Shown: positions 24,694 through 34,022 of the stretch, in pieces
Numbering within the stretch: the stretch's first letter is position 1
Layout of the letters: each line of letters opens with the position of its first letter
Assembly (NCBI RefSeq): GCF_900155945.1
Contig: NZ_FTMN01000014.1
Location: 1-64,000 of the forward strand
Direction: 5' to 3'
Length of the DNA: 64,000 nt
Source: Marinobacterium stanieri
Lineage (GTDB): Bacteria > Pseudomonadota > Gammaproteobacteria > Pseudomonadales > Balneatricaceae
The notes under the pieces: generated by a model
Told to the model about the DNA's origin: nothing
Database searches by the model: none
What the model saw: only the letters and a program-made list of their open reading frames with translations
Program-made: the position numbers and the translations under genes

Positions 24694-25260
24694 CTATCGA
24701 ACCACTACTGTCCGGTTTGAATAAAATTGAGGTTCCAGGTCACTACCGGCAGCACGCAGAGACAGGAACAGCTGTTCAGCTGCCATATCAAACTTACCGA
24801 TGAACTGAGCGGATACTTGAGGGGTCAGGTCGTCTTCGCTATCCCAAACGACCGTCCAATTGCTCTGGCTGGCCCAGCTTTGCAGCTGGCCCTTTAAGGA
24901 CATTCCAGGTTGGATTGACCATTTTTGTGAAACCACGATGGTTTTACCGTCACGCTCTGATGTAACTGGTAAACCTTGGGTCATTGCTTTGACGATCGCT
25001 TCTGGAGAACCCTTAAGGGCGCCTCCTTGGTAATCCCATTCACGCTCTGCGTTGTAGGAAAGTGTGAGACCCATTTCGCGGGTAACATGGCTTAATGCAA
25101 TTTTCAAAGTGCCTGCCGGTGCTTCTACCCAATAGGCATCAACCTCGACCACGCGATCTGGTAATGCAGACCTGCTGCTAAATGAGACAACGTCAGTCGG
25201 AACACACCCGGTCGCCAATACAACTAACACACCAAAGCCAAGCATTCGTTTCATGTTCAA
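24694..25260 (-). CDS. TcpQ-like lipoprotein with STN-like N-terminal part
   Basis: A 188-aa lipoprotein (LVVLATGC). Residues about 40-105 resemble a short secretin/TonB N-terminal domain (APAGTLKIALSHVTREMGLT). Residues about 112-140 show the TcpQ motif (WSIQPGMSLKGQLQSWASQS, NWTVVWDSEDD). Probably a periplasmic secretin partner. One base separates its stop from the next start. Confidence 0.65.
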   Translation of the reverse strand: MNMKRMLGFGVLVVLATGCVPTDVVSFSSRSALPDRVVEVDAYWVEAPAGTLKIALSHVTREMGLTLSYNAEREWDYQGGALKGSPEAIVKAMTQGLPVTSERDGKTIVVSQKWSIQPGMSLKGQLQSWASQSNWTVVWDSEDDLTPQVSAQFIGKFDMAAEQLFLSLRAAGSDLEPQFYSNRTVVVR

Positions 25261-25269
25261 TTTGCCCTC

Positions 25270-25731
25270 TTAGCTCGGCTCGGCGCCTACGACACCATTA
25301 CGATAAATCGCAATGCGTCCGGATTGACCTGAAATGTTCAACACTTGAGCCAGCGCTTCTTCCCGCGAGTTCGCGTAAATGATTTTGGGCTTATCCAAAA
25401 CGAATGGGCTCAACTGCCACACCCCTTTTCGGTACCCCAAGCGGCGCGCCAAGTTGTCGAACTGCTGTTCGATGTCGCCTGATTCCAGTGACACCTCAAC
25501 GGCATAGCCCTCCAATACAGACGACTTCGAAATGCTGGCTGCTTTAGCCTTTTTAGGCTGATCTGAACCGGTATTCGCGAATTCGCCCCACTGACGCTCT
25601 GTCATGTGCTGATGTCGCAATTCCATCTCTGACAGAGATCGTTCCAAGCCTCCAATGGGTGAGATCGGCTCGGCCTGGACAATGACGGGCAAAGTCAGGA
25701 GTGCAATGCATGAAAATAGTGAATAGTTCAT
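25270..25731 (-). CDS. PilL-like periplasmic protein, first gene of the pilus operon
   Basis: A 153-aa protein with a signal peptide (MNYSLFSCIALLTLPVIVQA). The C-terminal half (LARRLGYRKGVWQLSPFVLD, then ALAQVLNISGQSGRIAIYRN) resembles a secretin-associated PilL/STN-like domain. It is the promoter-proximal gene of a 12.5-kb minus-strand operon. No ribosome site is visible before the ATG, and the best -10 ends only 8 bases away, so the mRNA may be leaderless. Confidence 0.55.
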   Translation of the reverse strand: MNYSLFSCIALLTLPVIVQAEPISPIGGLERSLSEMELRHQHMTERQWGEFANTGSDQPKKAKAASISKSSVLEGYAVEVSLESGDIEQQFDNLARRLGYRKGVWQLSPFVLDKPKIIYANSREEALAQVLNISGQSGRIAIYRNGVVGAEPS

Positions 25732-25735
25732 ATTG

Positions 25736-25769
25736 GTATACTATACAGAATGAAAGTGCATTTCGTAAA
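25736..25769 (-). promoter_or_regulatory. Promoter and palindrome of the pilus operon
   Basis: Minus-strand TTTACG (25764-25769), 18-bp spacer, TATAGT (25740-25745). The palindrome GTATACTATAC (25736-25746) overlaps the -10 and could bind a repressor. The predicted start is within about 3 bases of the ATG. Confidence 0.45.
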
Positions 25770-25790
25770 CAACTATGGATTTGAGCTAGA

Positions 25791-26705
25791 TCACTGAACC
25801 GGAATGGTTTCAACGCGGGTCACGAGGTCGCTTAATTCACTCAGCCAAATAAGCCCCTCTGCTTCTTTGGCAGCCGCTACATCATCGTGCTTTTCACGCT
25901 CTTCTTTGAGTTGATCCTTGCAGACAGGCTTCAAATCGATTTGCGAAAGAACTAATGCGGAGGAAACTTGAAAGCTGACGCCAGACTCTTTCACTCTCAG
26001 TTTCACTTTCTGAACAGACTTGCCGCCATGCAGGTGCTCTCTAACCTCGGCGGTCTCGACAGGCTGCTTTCTCAAGGTGGCACTTGACGCTTCCTGCCCT
26101 TTCAGTTGCATGTCTTCGCCCACCTCGAACCCAAACTCATCAGCAGCTGATGGCGTAGCGACCCACTGGGTCAGAGTCATTTCTAAGGTTGGTGGAAGTT
26201 CAGGACTAAACGGGATGGATACCCCCTGTGTGCTAAGGGCTTGATTCAGCTTACTTACTGCAAAGTCAGCATCTGCAGGAACACTAGACATCACGTACAA
26301 GCGGCTTTTTGATAGCTCCAGCGCCAGCTTGATGTACTGTTCGTGTGGATCGATGTCTTTCAGCATCTCAGCCCGAACTTTCTCTCGCAGCTCATCTCGT
26401 GCCACTTTGTCCAGGCGAATCCCATCCGCCTTCTCCTTTTTGGCTATCTCTGCCTTCCAAGCACGGGACAACTTAGTCTTTTTGATCTTTTTGTAGTCGC
26501 GACGAATATTCATAAGCGCAAAGTCCTTCAGGATCATCAGCTGATCGCTGCGCTCATCAAATTCATCGACCCCGGTAAAACCCCATGACTCTTCAGCAGC
26601 AGCACTGCATTCTTTGAACGTGAGCTTTGATAAAACCTCTCGCAACCCCGATACATCAATCGTTCCATCATAGTCAGCAAATATGACTCGTTTTGGGATA
26701 ATCAA
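25791..26705 (-). CDS. rdgC: RdgC-like recombination-associated protein
   Basis: A 304-aa protein when started at the TTG at 26705, preceded by AGAGGAAA. That length matches E. coli RdgC (303 aa); the ATGs further upstream lie inside the divergent primase gene. The central and C-terminal regions match RdgC: LEMTLTQWVATPSAADEFGF, SATLRKQPVETAEVREHL, GGKSVQKVKLRV. RdgC forms a DNA-encircling ring and restrains RecA. A charged lysine-rich insertion (KKIKKTKLSRAWKAEIAKK) lies near residue 75. A plasmid copy may limit recombination at the origin or during transfer. Divergent from the primase. Confidence 0.8.
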   Translation of the reverse strand: MIIPKRVIFADYDGTIDVSGLREVLSKLTFKECSAAAEESWGFTGVDEFDERSDQLMILKDFALMNIRRDYKKIKKTKLSRAWKAEIAKKEKADGIRLDKVARDELREKVRAEMLKDIDPHEQYIKLALELSKSRLYVMSSVPADADFAVSKLNQALSTQGVSIPFSPELPPTLEMTLTQWVATPSAADEFGFEVGEDMQLKGQEASSATLRKQPVETAEVREHLHGGKSVQKVKLRVKESGVSFQVSSALVLSQIDLKPVCKDQLKEEREKHDDVAAAKEAEGLIWLSELSDLVTRVETIPVQ

Positions 26706-26766
26706 CGAATATTTCCTCTTGGCTAGCCAGAACGGGCGCCTTGATAGGTTAATTTTTCGTATCAGT

Positions 26767-26772
26767 ATATAA
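26767..26772 (+). promoter_or_regulatory. -10 element of the primase gene
   Basis: Perfect TATAAT 38 bp upstream of the preferred primase ATG at 26810. The in-frame ATG at 26774 is two bases after it and so cannot be in the transcript. No convincing -35; TTGATA lies 21 bp upstream. Confidence 0.45.
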
Positions 26773-26809
26773 TATGAATTATCACAATCAATCGGAGTCG
26801 GAGTCAGGC

Positions 26810-28825
26810 ATGAGCGATTCATCCTCACTGATCCCCCAAGACTTTCTGGATGACCTGCAACAACGGATGCCAATTGATCAGTTGGTCTCGCGGAAATACG
26901 GTGTCTCATTCAAGACAGTCGGCAAGAATAAAGTTGCTAAATGCCCCTCCCCGGTACACGAGGACAAAACACCAAGCTTTAACGTCACTCAAGACGGGTC
27001 TACTTGCCGTTGCTGGGGGTGTGAGCTCAAGGGAAACGTCTTCCAGGTTGTAATGGATTTGGAAAAGGTCCCATTCCCAAAAGCTGTAGAGATTGTTGCG
27101 AATGAAGCAGGTGTTGAAATGCCTCAGCGCCGGCAAGGTAAAGCTTCACAGCACAAAGACACTCTGGCAGAGATCATGTCCCGCGCCAGCATGCACTTTC
27201 AGCAAAACCGCAACTCTCAAGCCAATCCAACCATTCAAGAAATGATCAAGGCACGAGGCCTGCAACCTTCGACTTTGAGTACATTTGGCATTGGAGTGGC
27301 CAAGGATGAGTGGCGAGATCTGGCCGATCGCTTCGGAGGATATGCGCGAGCAAGGCTCATGAGTGATGCTGGCTTGGTGGTCTACAGTCCCAAAACGGAT
27401 ACTGAAAAAGCCAAACTATACGATTTCTTCCGCAATGGTTTGGTGTTCCCGGTACGTGATGAGCGGGGGCAAACTGTTACCTTCGCACGAAGGGCTCCGG
27501 ATGGAATGAAGCCCAAATACTTGAACGGACCTGACACAGCCCTGTTTCACAAGAGTCATACATTGTACGGGTTGTATGAAACACTGCAGGTTAACCGCTC
27601 CCCTGATCGCATCGCCATCGTTGAAGGCTACATGGATGTGATCGCCATGCACCAGGCAGAACTACCCTATTCGGTAGCACCTATGGGTACCGCTATCACG
27701 GATACGCAACTGGCGAAGGTGCTTAGGCATACCGATGAAGTCGTTTTTTGTTTTGATGGCGATAAGGCTGGCATTACAGCAGCTAAACGTGCTCTGGAAG
27801 TCGCCCTACCCTTCATCAACGACCAACGCCGGTTCCGATTTTGCCTACTCGATAACGATCAAGATCCCGATACACTCATTCGCAGCCAAGGAACGGAGGC
27901 TTTCGCGAATCGTTTGGAAACTTCCATGCCTCTGAGTCAATTCGTGTTCCGAACACTCATGGATGGTGTTAAGACAAACGACCGTGAAGGACTGGTGTCT
28001 GTAGCAGCTGAGTTTTCGGAGCTGGTTAACCAGGTACCGCCCTGTTTATTCAAAGATGACTTGATTGCCCGATTCCAGCAACTGACTGGTATCAACCTCA
28101 TCCCGTCACCCAATATTGAAGTCACCGTAAGTGAATCGCTTGGAACAGAAAAGCTTGCTCAACTCTCAGACCAGGTGCGTACTCATTTCGCCAATGCAGC
28201 TGGTATCGAGCGATCATCTGTTGCTGTGAACATCTCATCAGTCCGCTTCACGCCCGACCTGCAGGATCGATTTAGTAATGCAAAGAGTCTGGCTGGTCAC
28301 TCATTGCCGGCAGGCGCCAGTAACGAAGAGAAGCTTCAAGCCATGAAGCAATTCATGGAACATGTGCTGGCGAACACAAGCTTGTCCGCTAAGCACTCAT
28401 CAGGCTTGCCCATGGTTCAGTTGCTCAAAGATGCGCTCGTGGCCTCAGATCCTGGCAGCGTCGAGGATCGACTGGCGAAGCTTGCGAGAAACCAGTTGCA
28501 GGATTATATGCGCCAGCCGCAAACGGCTGAACAGCTTCATCAAATGGCTTCAGAGGTGAACCGTATTGGCAGCCTGGCGCGCCATATCGTGAAGAATGCG
28601 CCCATTTCAGGACAGGCTGTGTCCCATACGATGACCCGTTTCGAGCATAATTTGGGGCAAAACTTAAAAGGTTTGGCGAACCTGCTGTCATTTGCTCCGA
28701 CTTCCATATCCAGCCAGCAGTTTCAGTCAGGTCTGCAGAAGGTGATGGAAGCTCGCTTGGAGATGAAAAAAGAAATAGAAGGTTTATATCAACCGATGAA
28801 TTCAGCTTCTATATCGCCACGATAG
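26810..28825 (+). CDS. DnaG-type plasmid primase
   Basis: A 671-aa bacterial primase. The N-terminal CHC2 zinc finger is CPSPVHEDKTPSFNV followed by CRCWGCELKG (about residues 45-75). The catalytic-core N-subdomain precedes the TOPRIM domain: IAIVEGYMDVIAMHQ holds the catalytic Glu, and VVFCFDGDKAGITAAKRAL the DxD, at about residues 275-325. The C-terminal 270 residues do not match the DnaB-binding domain I would expect and may be plasmid-specific. It makes RNA primers for plasmid replication or after conjugative transfer. Start 26810 is chosen from promoter position. Confidence 0.85.
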   Translation: MSDSSSLIPQDFLDDLQQRMPIDQLVSRKYGVSFKTVGKNKVAKCPSPVHEDKTPSFNVTQDGSTCRCWGCELKGNVFQVVMDLEKVPFPKAVEIVANEAGVEMPQRRQGKASQHKDTLAEIMSRASMHFQQNRNSQANPTIQEMIKARGLQPSTLSTFGIGVAKDEWRDLADRFGGYARARLMSDAGLVVYSPKTDTEKAKLYDFFRNGLVFPVRDERGQTVTFARRAPDGMKPKYLNGPDTALFHKSHTLYGLYETLQVNRSPDRIAIVEGYMDVIAMHQAELPYSVAPMGTAITDTQLAKVLRHTDEVVFCFDGDKAGITAAKRALEVALPFINDQRRFRFCLLDNDQDPDTLIRSQGTEAFANRLETSMPLSQFVFRTLMDGVKTNDREGLVSVAAEFSELVNQVPPCLFKDDLIARFQQLTGINLIPSPNIEVTVSESLGTEKLAQLSDQVRTHFANAAGIERSSVAVNISSVRFTPDLQDRFSNAKSLAGHSLPAGASNEEKLQAMKQFMEHVLANTSLSAKHSSGLPMVQLLKDALVASDPGSVEDRLAKLARNQLQDYMRQPQTAEQLHQMASEVNRIGSLARHIVKNAPISGQAVSHTMTRFEHNLGQNLKGLANLLSFAPTSISSQQFQSGLQKVMEARLEMKKEIEGLYQPMNSASISPR

Positions 28826-28831
28826 ATAATG

Positions 28832-28863
28832 AGGTGTCCCAGGAACCGAGTCACGGGACACCT
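28832..28863 (+). terminator. Hairpin after the primase gene
   Basis: Perfect 9-bp stem AGGTGTCCC/GGGACACCT with a 14-base loop, 6 bp after the primase stop. The T-run (CCTTTTT) begins about 10 bases later, so termination may be weak. Confidence 0.45.
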
Positions 28864-29087
28864 ACGCCCCTATCCTTTTTCAATATGTAGAAAATATTTT
28901 CAAATTTCAGTTTTTACAAAAAAGCCCCGGTAAGTGAAGAAAAGCTTTCCTACAGCAATGTCCCTTACCACATAGTCATTTATTTGCAACCATAACATAC
29001 CAACTTCAACACAAGGGGTTTTGCAGATCCCCAATTCATTGAGTACACTTCAAACTGTATATTTATCGCAGTACAGCTGTTTTTGAA
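28864..29087. other. Non-coding A+T-rich stretch
   Basis: No gene or convincing RNA structure seen between the primase hairpin and the IS remnant. Confidence 0.4.
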
Positions 29088-29404
29088 TCAACTCAATCCA
29101 CTGTTTCGGCATCTGCCTCGGTGAGGCATGGGGACGGCTGGATGCTGACTCAAGACCAGCCTCACCAGCCTCTCGATAACGAGCAAGCCACTTGTATACG
29201 GTGTGCGTGTGATACCAAAAGTGCTGGCAATGTCTCGCACCGGCTGCTGCTTACGGAGGGCTCGATCAACGGTCAGGGCTCGAATACGAGGCGTAGTCCG
29301 GGTATTCTTGTGAGGGTTGTTCATATCGATTGTTCTATGCTGTTTGTTTGGCTATAACCAGCATCTCGAACTTAACCGGCGTGAACAACCTCTTTAGCAC
29401 CTAC
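29088..29404 (-). mobile_element. Truncated 5' end of an IS481-family element
   Basis: Reading leftward from 29404 the sequence (GCTAAAGAGGTTGTTCACGC and on) matches the left end of the element at 38192. It continues through the transposase start MNNPHKNTRTTPRIRALTVD to DIASTFGIT, then degenerates. This copy keeps the probable original N-terminus that the 38-kb copy has lost by a frameshift. The rest of the element is missing. Confidence 0.75.
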
Positions 29405-29505
29405 AACTAGTCATGATCTGTGTTGTGACGGTATTCACCTGACAGTCAACCGCTAATACAACAAGTGGTCTCAGTGCCTACTGTTTGCTATGCGATGCTA
29501 TCGCT

Positions 29506-29976
29506 TCACATTTTTCGCTTAATGGCGCGGCCAGGACGATAGGTGTTTCTACCAGACTCGCTATACGTGCATATTTCATCAGTGCGGGAGTATGTATCCA
29601 CGTTTCTTGTATGTTCCCATTGGTTCCCGTGAAGATACTTGCTGCTATGAACGTTGAACCGGTAATGAACGACAACCTCGCTGCAATCATAAAGTTCTCC
29701 AGTATAGGGATCTCTGATCTCGTCATTAAAGTCAATTAGTCGCCCTTCTAACCTAAACTTGTCCAGCTGATTACCACTAGTAACTCGGTCTTTGATACGG
29801 CTCTCATGAATCGTCTTTACCATCGACCTAATATCTCTTTCGAGGTCATCGAGTACCGACTGATCAATGGTAGACGAGGAGGAGGTATTGGCTTGGGAAG
29901 CCGCTGGAATTGAGGTAACTTCTACACAGCCAACGCTGATCAAACACATCGAAACAATTATTCCGAACCTGGTCAT
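29506..29976 (-). CDS. Hypothetical lipoprotein, 156 aa
   Basis: A lipoprotein signal (MTRFGIIVSMCLISVGC) with Cys about residue 17; ribosome site GGAAGGATGTCAGG before the ATG. The mature protein has a short helical part (DLERDIRSMVKTIHESRIKD) and a beta-rich part with two further cysteines (LYDCSEVVVHYRF, TDEICTYSE). Not recognised. It lies 37 bp after the exported 545-aa gene on the same strand, so the two may be co-transcribed and both face the periplasm. Confidence 0.55.
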   Translation of the reverse strand: MTRFGIIVSMCLISVGCVEVTSIPAASQANTSSSSTIDQSVLDDLERDIRSMVKTIHESRIKDRVTSGNQLDKFRLEGRLIDFNDEIRDPYTGELYDCSEVVVHYRFNVHSSKYLHGNQWEHTRNVDTYSRTDEICTYSESGRNTYRPGRAIKRKM

Positions 29977-30013
29977 CCTGACATCCTTCCATATGAATCA
30001 ATTAGCTGTTCGT

Positions 30014-31651
30014 TCACAATCTCGGCTTAGCCGATCGTGCGTGTTTAGCTTGCTCAAGCTCACGGCGAATGACTTTGCTGGCATAAGACTTTTGCTTCTC
30101 CCATACATGGGCTGCCAGAGATTGATGATCAAATGTCTGTACTGTCATTCGTCTGATCGTGCCGTCATCGTTAGATGATATTGAGTACGAAATTGACTGG
30201 TAACACATAATTGAGGGAAAGAGGTTTTGAGTGATCTTCTGATCAGAGAGCAGGCCTTGTGCTGATCGATTATCAAACCAATTATAATGTGCCTCAATGC
30301 TTGCCCCGAAGGGCTCAATACCCGGAAGCGTTTTCGGCTTACAGCGATTCAGCATAGTATCTGGCATGAGCAAGCCATCTGAATCGAAATGCCATGTCAA
30401 TGTTTGAGAGCGCCCTTTAAGTTGCTCGGAGGATGGCTCACCCAGACTGTCAAGAATGGCTCGGGTATAGGTATCCACCAACGGAGCTTTACCTGGTGCA
30501 GGTCTAAATGACCGTTGCATGGCGATGATTGAATCGCGATCAGAGGTACCTGTGTAAGCAGCCAATACATCTTCATGAGCCTCAGGATAATTTTCTGCCG
30601 GCCAAGCGACGACTTGCACTGTACCTTCTAATGGCATGACCGGAAGAGCAAATCTGGGTGCAGTACTTTGTGACTCATTTGAAGCTGAATACAGCTTCAG
30701 GGGAGCATCTGAAAGTTGCAGAAGATTATTTATAGAATCACCTAACCCGACACCGAGTACTTTGATTGGGCTCGTATTGGCAGGAGTGACTTTCTCAGCC
30801 CCAATAGACCTGTTAAAGCTAATTGTATTAGGTAAATTCTCAATATCACCTTTGAGCAAAAGTCTTCCTTCTGAAAGACCTAATTTAACACTTCCGTCAC
30901 GACACTTGCCTCTGTAAGCGAACGCATCAAATGACTGAGCGCCTTTAGGTGTGGTGGGGGAAATCACCCACGCACAGGTATTCATTGCGCCATGAGTTTC
31001 CAGCTTGCCACCCATTTCCGTGAGAGTTAGCTCAAGTGGTACCTTTCGTTGAAAGGGACCATCTGTTGAAGGCACTGACGCAAGCCACACCCCTTCAGCC
31101 TCATTGGTAGCGGTGAGCAAAACGGCTTTATTGCTCGAAGCTGATGAAAAAACTGAATGCTTCTGATTGGGCTGGGCAGTGGAACTGCCTGAAAATGTGT
31201 TGCCACTGGCAACACTGGAAAGATTGATCTCTGTGCATTGTGGTGTATCAACTGTGCCGGATAACTCGGTTCCGGGACCATTCATTTGAACCCTAAAGCC
31301 AACCATTGAATAGCCATTAGGGCGCTCAAGCCAAGCTATAGGGGTAAGTTGATAGGACAATTCAGATGTCTTTGAAATCTTAAGTGTATAGCTACCTTGA
31401 GCAGCATTGTGCTTACCGGGAAGGTTGCCAAAGCTAAACTCAGCATTGCCAGACAAGCCATTAAAGCCAACAACCTTTAGAGTGGCAGCTGTAAGGCCCT
31501 GCCCACATTTATATGAACCCGCCCAGGTACCCGCAAGTGAGTCTGAGCTGGCGTGTAGAGAAGAGGAGCACAGCACAGCAAGTGATCCGGTAAGCCCGGT
31601 AAGGATACAAAGCGTAGTCATGGCAGGTTTGTGGGAAAAATTTCCACTCAT
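30014..31651 (-). CDS. Hypothetical exported protein, 545 aa
   Basis: Signal peptide (MTTLCILTGLTGSLAVLCSSS, cleavage near LHA-SSD) when started at the ATG at 31651, where AAAGGAACT lies 10 bases upstream. It contains two similar segments: GTWAGSYKCGQGLTAATLKV near residue 42 and GVWLASVPSTDGPFQRKVPL near residue 185. Both are followed by lipocalin-like beta patterns, so there may be two related beta-barrel domains. A third region (VLGVGLGDSINNLLQL) precedes an unassigned C-terminus. Function unknown. Confidence 0.6.
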   Translation of the reverse strand: MSGNFSHKPAMTTLCILTGLTGSLAVLCSSSLHASSDSLAGTWAGSYKCGQGLTAATLKVVGFNGLSGNAEFSFGNLPGKHNAAQGSYTLKISKTSELSYQLTPIAWLERPNGYSMVGFRVQMNGPGTELSGTVDTPQCTEINLSSVASGNTFSGSSTAQPNQKHSVFSSASSNKAVLLTATNEAEGVWLASVPSTDGPFQRKVPLELTLTEMGGKLETHGAMNTCAWVISPTTPKGAQSFDAFAYRGKCRDGSVKLGLSEGRLLLKGDIENLPNTISFNRSIGAEKVTPANTSPIKVLGVGLGDSINNLLQLSDAPLKLYSASNESQSTAPRFALPVMPLEGTVQVVAWPAENYPEAHEDVLAAYTGTSDRDSIIAMQRSFRPAPGKAPLVDTYTRAILDSLGEPSSEQLKGRSQTLTWHFDSDGLLMPDTMLNRCKPKTLPGIEPFGASIEAHYNWFDNRSAQGLLSDQKITQNLFPSIMCYQSISYSISSNDDGTIRRMTVQTFDHQSLAAHVWEKQKSYASKVIRRELEQAKHARSAKPRL

Positions 31652-31860
31652 AGGTTGTAGTTCCTTTTATGGGGGCTGAACCAACACACAAAAAAAGGTG
31701 TAGTGTTGATAAAGGGGAACACGACTCATTATTAGTAATAATGCGTGTCAGTCAACCCGAGTACTCAATGGGAATTCATTCTGCGTATTTGAATGGAAGG
31801 TGAAACAGATAGGAGGAGAAGACGTCAACCTGGCAACCGTAGACGGCCGCCCATGCACGA

Positions 31861-32211
31861 TCGTCCAGCTACAAGGATATACCAATACCAACTGACGATA
31901 CTCGGGACTTAGTCGAAGCGGCTATACGGTTGTTGAAAGCGTCTTGGCGTGATGGATACCGATACATGAAGGGGGGCATCATGCTATCCGACTTCTATGA
32001 GCCTAACGTTTACCAGCCAGGCCTGTTCGATCAATCCAGCTCCAGGCCCAATTCGAAGGCTCTGATGTCAGTGATCGACCAGATTAACTGTAGTGGTAAA
32101 GGCAAAGTATTCCTTGCTGGTCAGGGTACTCGGAAGGAGTGGTCAATGAAGCGGGATTATCTATCACCTGCCTATACAACCCGGTGGAGCGATATTCCTG
32201 TTGTCAGGTAA
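31861..32211 (+). pseudogene. umuC: C-terminal fragment of a umuC-type DNA polymerase V gene
   Basis: The frame reads IPTDDTRDLVEAAIRLLKAS, then YMKGGIMLSDFYEP, LFDQ, SGKGKVFLAGQGTRKEWSMK and ends LSPAYTTRWSDIPVV. This is the well-conserved end of UmuC/RumB/ImpB error-prone polymerases. About 300 N-terminal residues, including the catalytic palm, are missing, and there is no umuD nearby. A decayed plasmid mutagenesis operon, cut on the left; the IS66 element begins 31 bp after its stop. Confidence 0.85.
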
Positions 32212-32323
32212 GTCTACCTTTGGCGTATCGTTAACCTGTAACGTAAGCGTCTGGCGAACCCATCTTGAGCCACCGGTCGTCCACTGGCGATAGTGTCCAC
32301 CTATTTTTAAGTGGACACCTGTT

Positions 32324-32689
32324 ATGACACTGCCAAGCGTATCGGAAGCCCCCAATAAGCGTCGCCGCTACACCGCCGAGTTCAAAGCCCGGATCGTTGC
32401 TGACTGCCAGCAACCCAATGCTTCGGTTGCCCGGATCGCTCTGAAGCATAACCTCAACGCCAACCTGGTCCATAAATGGATCCACGCCGCTCGGCAGCAG
32501 CACTCGGAACTGGCACCGCCTGCCTTTTTACCGATTCCCTTACCAGCTCCTTCAGCACTGCCGCCATCAACGGGTACCGGCGACAGTATCCGTATCGAGA
32601 TCCCACGAGCCAATGGCAGTGTCGTCGTAAACTGGCCTCTGGCTGACGGTGATCGCTGTCTGCGCTGGTTGCAGGATCTGCTGCGATGA
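32324..32689 (+). CDS. tnpA: IS66 TnpA (OrfA) accessory protein
   Basis: A 121-aa protein with the IS66 OrfA helix-turn-helix (RRYTAEFKARIVADCQQPNA, VARIALKHNLNANLVHKWIH) and a basic/proline linker. Its last codons overlap tnpB (ATGA), the usual IS66 arrangement. Intact. Confidence 0.85.
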   Translation: MTLPSVSEAPNKRRRYTAEFKARIVADCQQPNASVARIALKHNLNANLVHKWIHAARQQHSELAPPAFLPIPLPAPSALPPSTGTGDSIRIEIPRANGSVVVNWPLADGDRCLRWLQDLLR

Positions 32690-34022
32690 TCCGTATTGAT
32701 GAGATCTGGTTAGCCACCGAACCCATGGATATGCGGGCGGGACCGGATACAGCCCTGGCTCGGGTCATTAACGTGTTCGGTGAGGCTCGCCCACACTGCG
32801 CTTACCTTTACCGCCAGGGCTGCCTCGTACCGAGATCCATCATGAGCCGGACAATACGGCTTGTGCCTGCGGCTGCCAGCTCAAGCGCATCGGCGAAGAC
32901 GTCAGTGAGAAGCTCGACTACACGCCCGGCGTGTTCACCGTTGAACAACACATCCGGGGCAAGTGGGTCTGTGATCAGTGCGAGACGCTGATCCAGGCGC
33001 CGATGCCGGCACAGATCATCGACAAGGGTATCCCGACCTCAGGTTTGCTCGCCCAGGTGCTGATCGCCAAGTACGCTGATCACTTGCCGCTGTATCGACA
33101 GGAACAGATCTTTACCCGTGCCGGCGTCGCACTGCCGCGCTCTACCCTGGCCGAATGGATCGGTGTCTGCGGCGTACAGCTACAGCCCCTGGTCGATGCG
33201 TTGCGCGATACGCTCCTCACGGAAGCGGTGTTGCATGCGGATGAGACACCGGTACCCATGCTGTCGCCCGGCAAGAAGAAAACTCATAAAGCCTATATCT
33301 GGGCCTACGCCAGCACCGCGTTCTCTGACCTGAACGCGGTGATCTACCACTTCACGCCTGGACGGGGCGGACAGCACGCCCGCGATATGCTCGGTGAGTG
33401 GAGCGGCAAGCTGGTCTGTGATGACTACAGCGGATATAAGGCCAGCTTCGCCAAAGGGGTTACCGAGATCGGCTGTATGGCCCATGCCCGGCGCAAGTTC
33501 GTGGAACTGGAAGTCAGCGGTAAAAGTCAGATCGCCGGCCAGGCCGTCGAACAGATCCGGCAACTCTATGAGATCGAACGTGAAGCCGCGTCGCTCTCAA
33601 GCGAGATGCGGCACAGGGTCCGGCAAAGCCGATCCAAACCGATACTGGACGGGCTCCATCAGTGGATGCAGGCGCAGCGCACGAAAGTGCCCAGCGGAAC
33701 AGCGACCGCCAAGGCGCTGGACTACAGTCTGAAGCGCTGGGCTGCCCTGACGCGTTACCTTGATGATGGGGCGGTGCCGATCGATAACAACCGGGTGGAG
33801 AACCTGATCCGGCCCTGGGCGCTGGGTCGGAAGAACTGGCTGTTCGCAGGTTCCTTGCGCAGTGGCCGGCGGGCTGCCGCGATAATGAGTCTGATCCAGT
33901 CAGCCAAGCTCAATGGCCATGAGCCCTATGCTTATCTAAAGGACATCTTGGAACGACTGCCAACCCAGAAAGCCAGTGCGATCCACGAGCTGCTGCCGCA
34001 GCACTGGTCACCTGGTGCATGA
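32686..34022 (+). pseudogene. Fused remnants of IS66 tnpB and tnpC
   Basis: From 32686 the frame is tnpB (IRIDEIWLATEPMDMRAGPD) for about 45 codons. Near 32820 the homology switches to tnpC in another frame (LPRTEIHHEPDNTACACGCQ onward). tnpC then runs uninterrupted to 34022 with the DDE region (ADETPVP, VCDDYSGYK, NNRVENLIRPWALGRKNWLF). The lost segment covers the end of tnpB and the first part of tnpC (about 0.5 kb). The catalytic core could still be made from the GTG at 32931, but without its N-terminal domain. Confidence 0.8.

Noticed and set aside
31930..32211. The umuC fragment as a functional small gene
   Set aside because: It contains only the conserved C-terminus of a 420-aa polymerase and lacks the catalytic domain.
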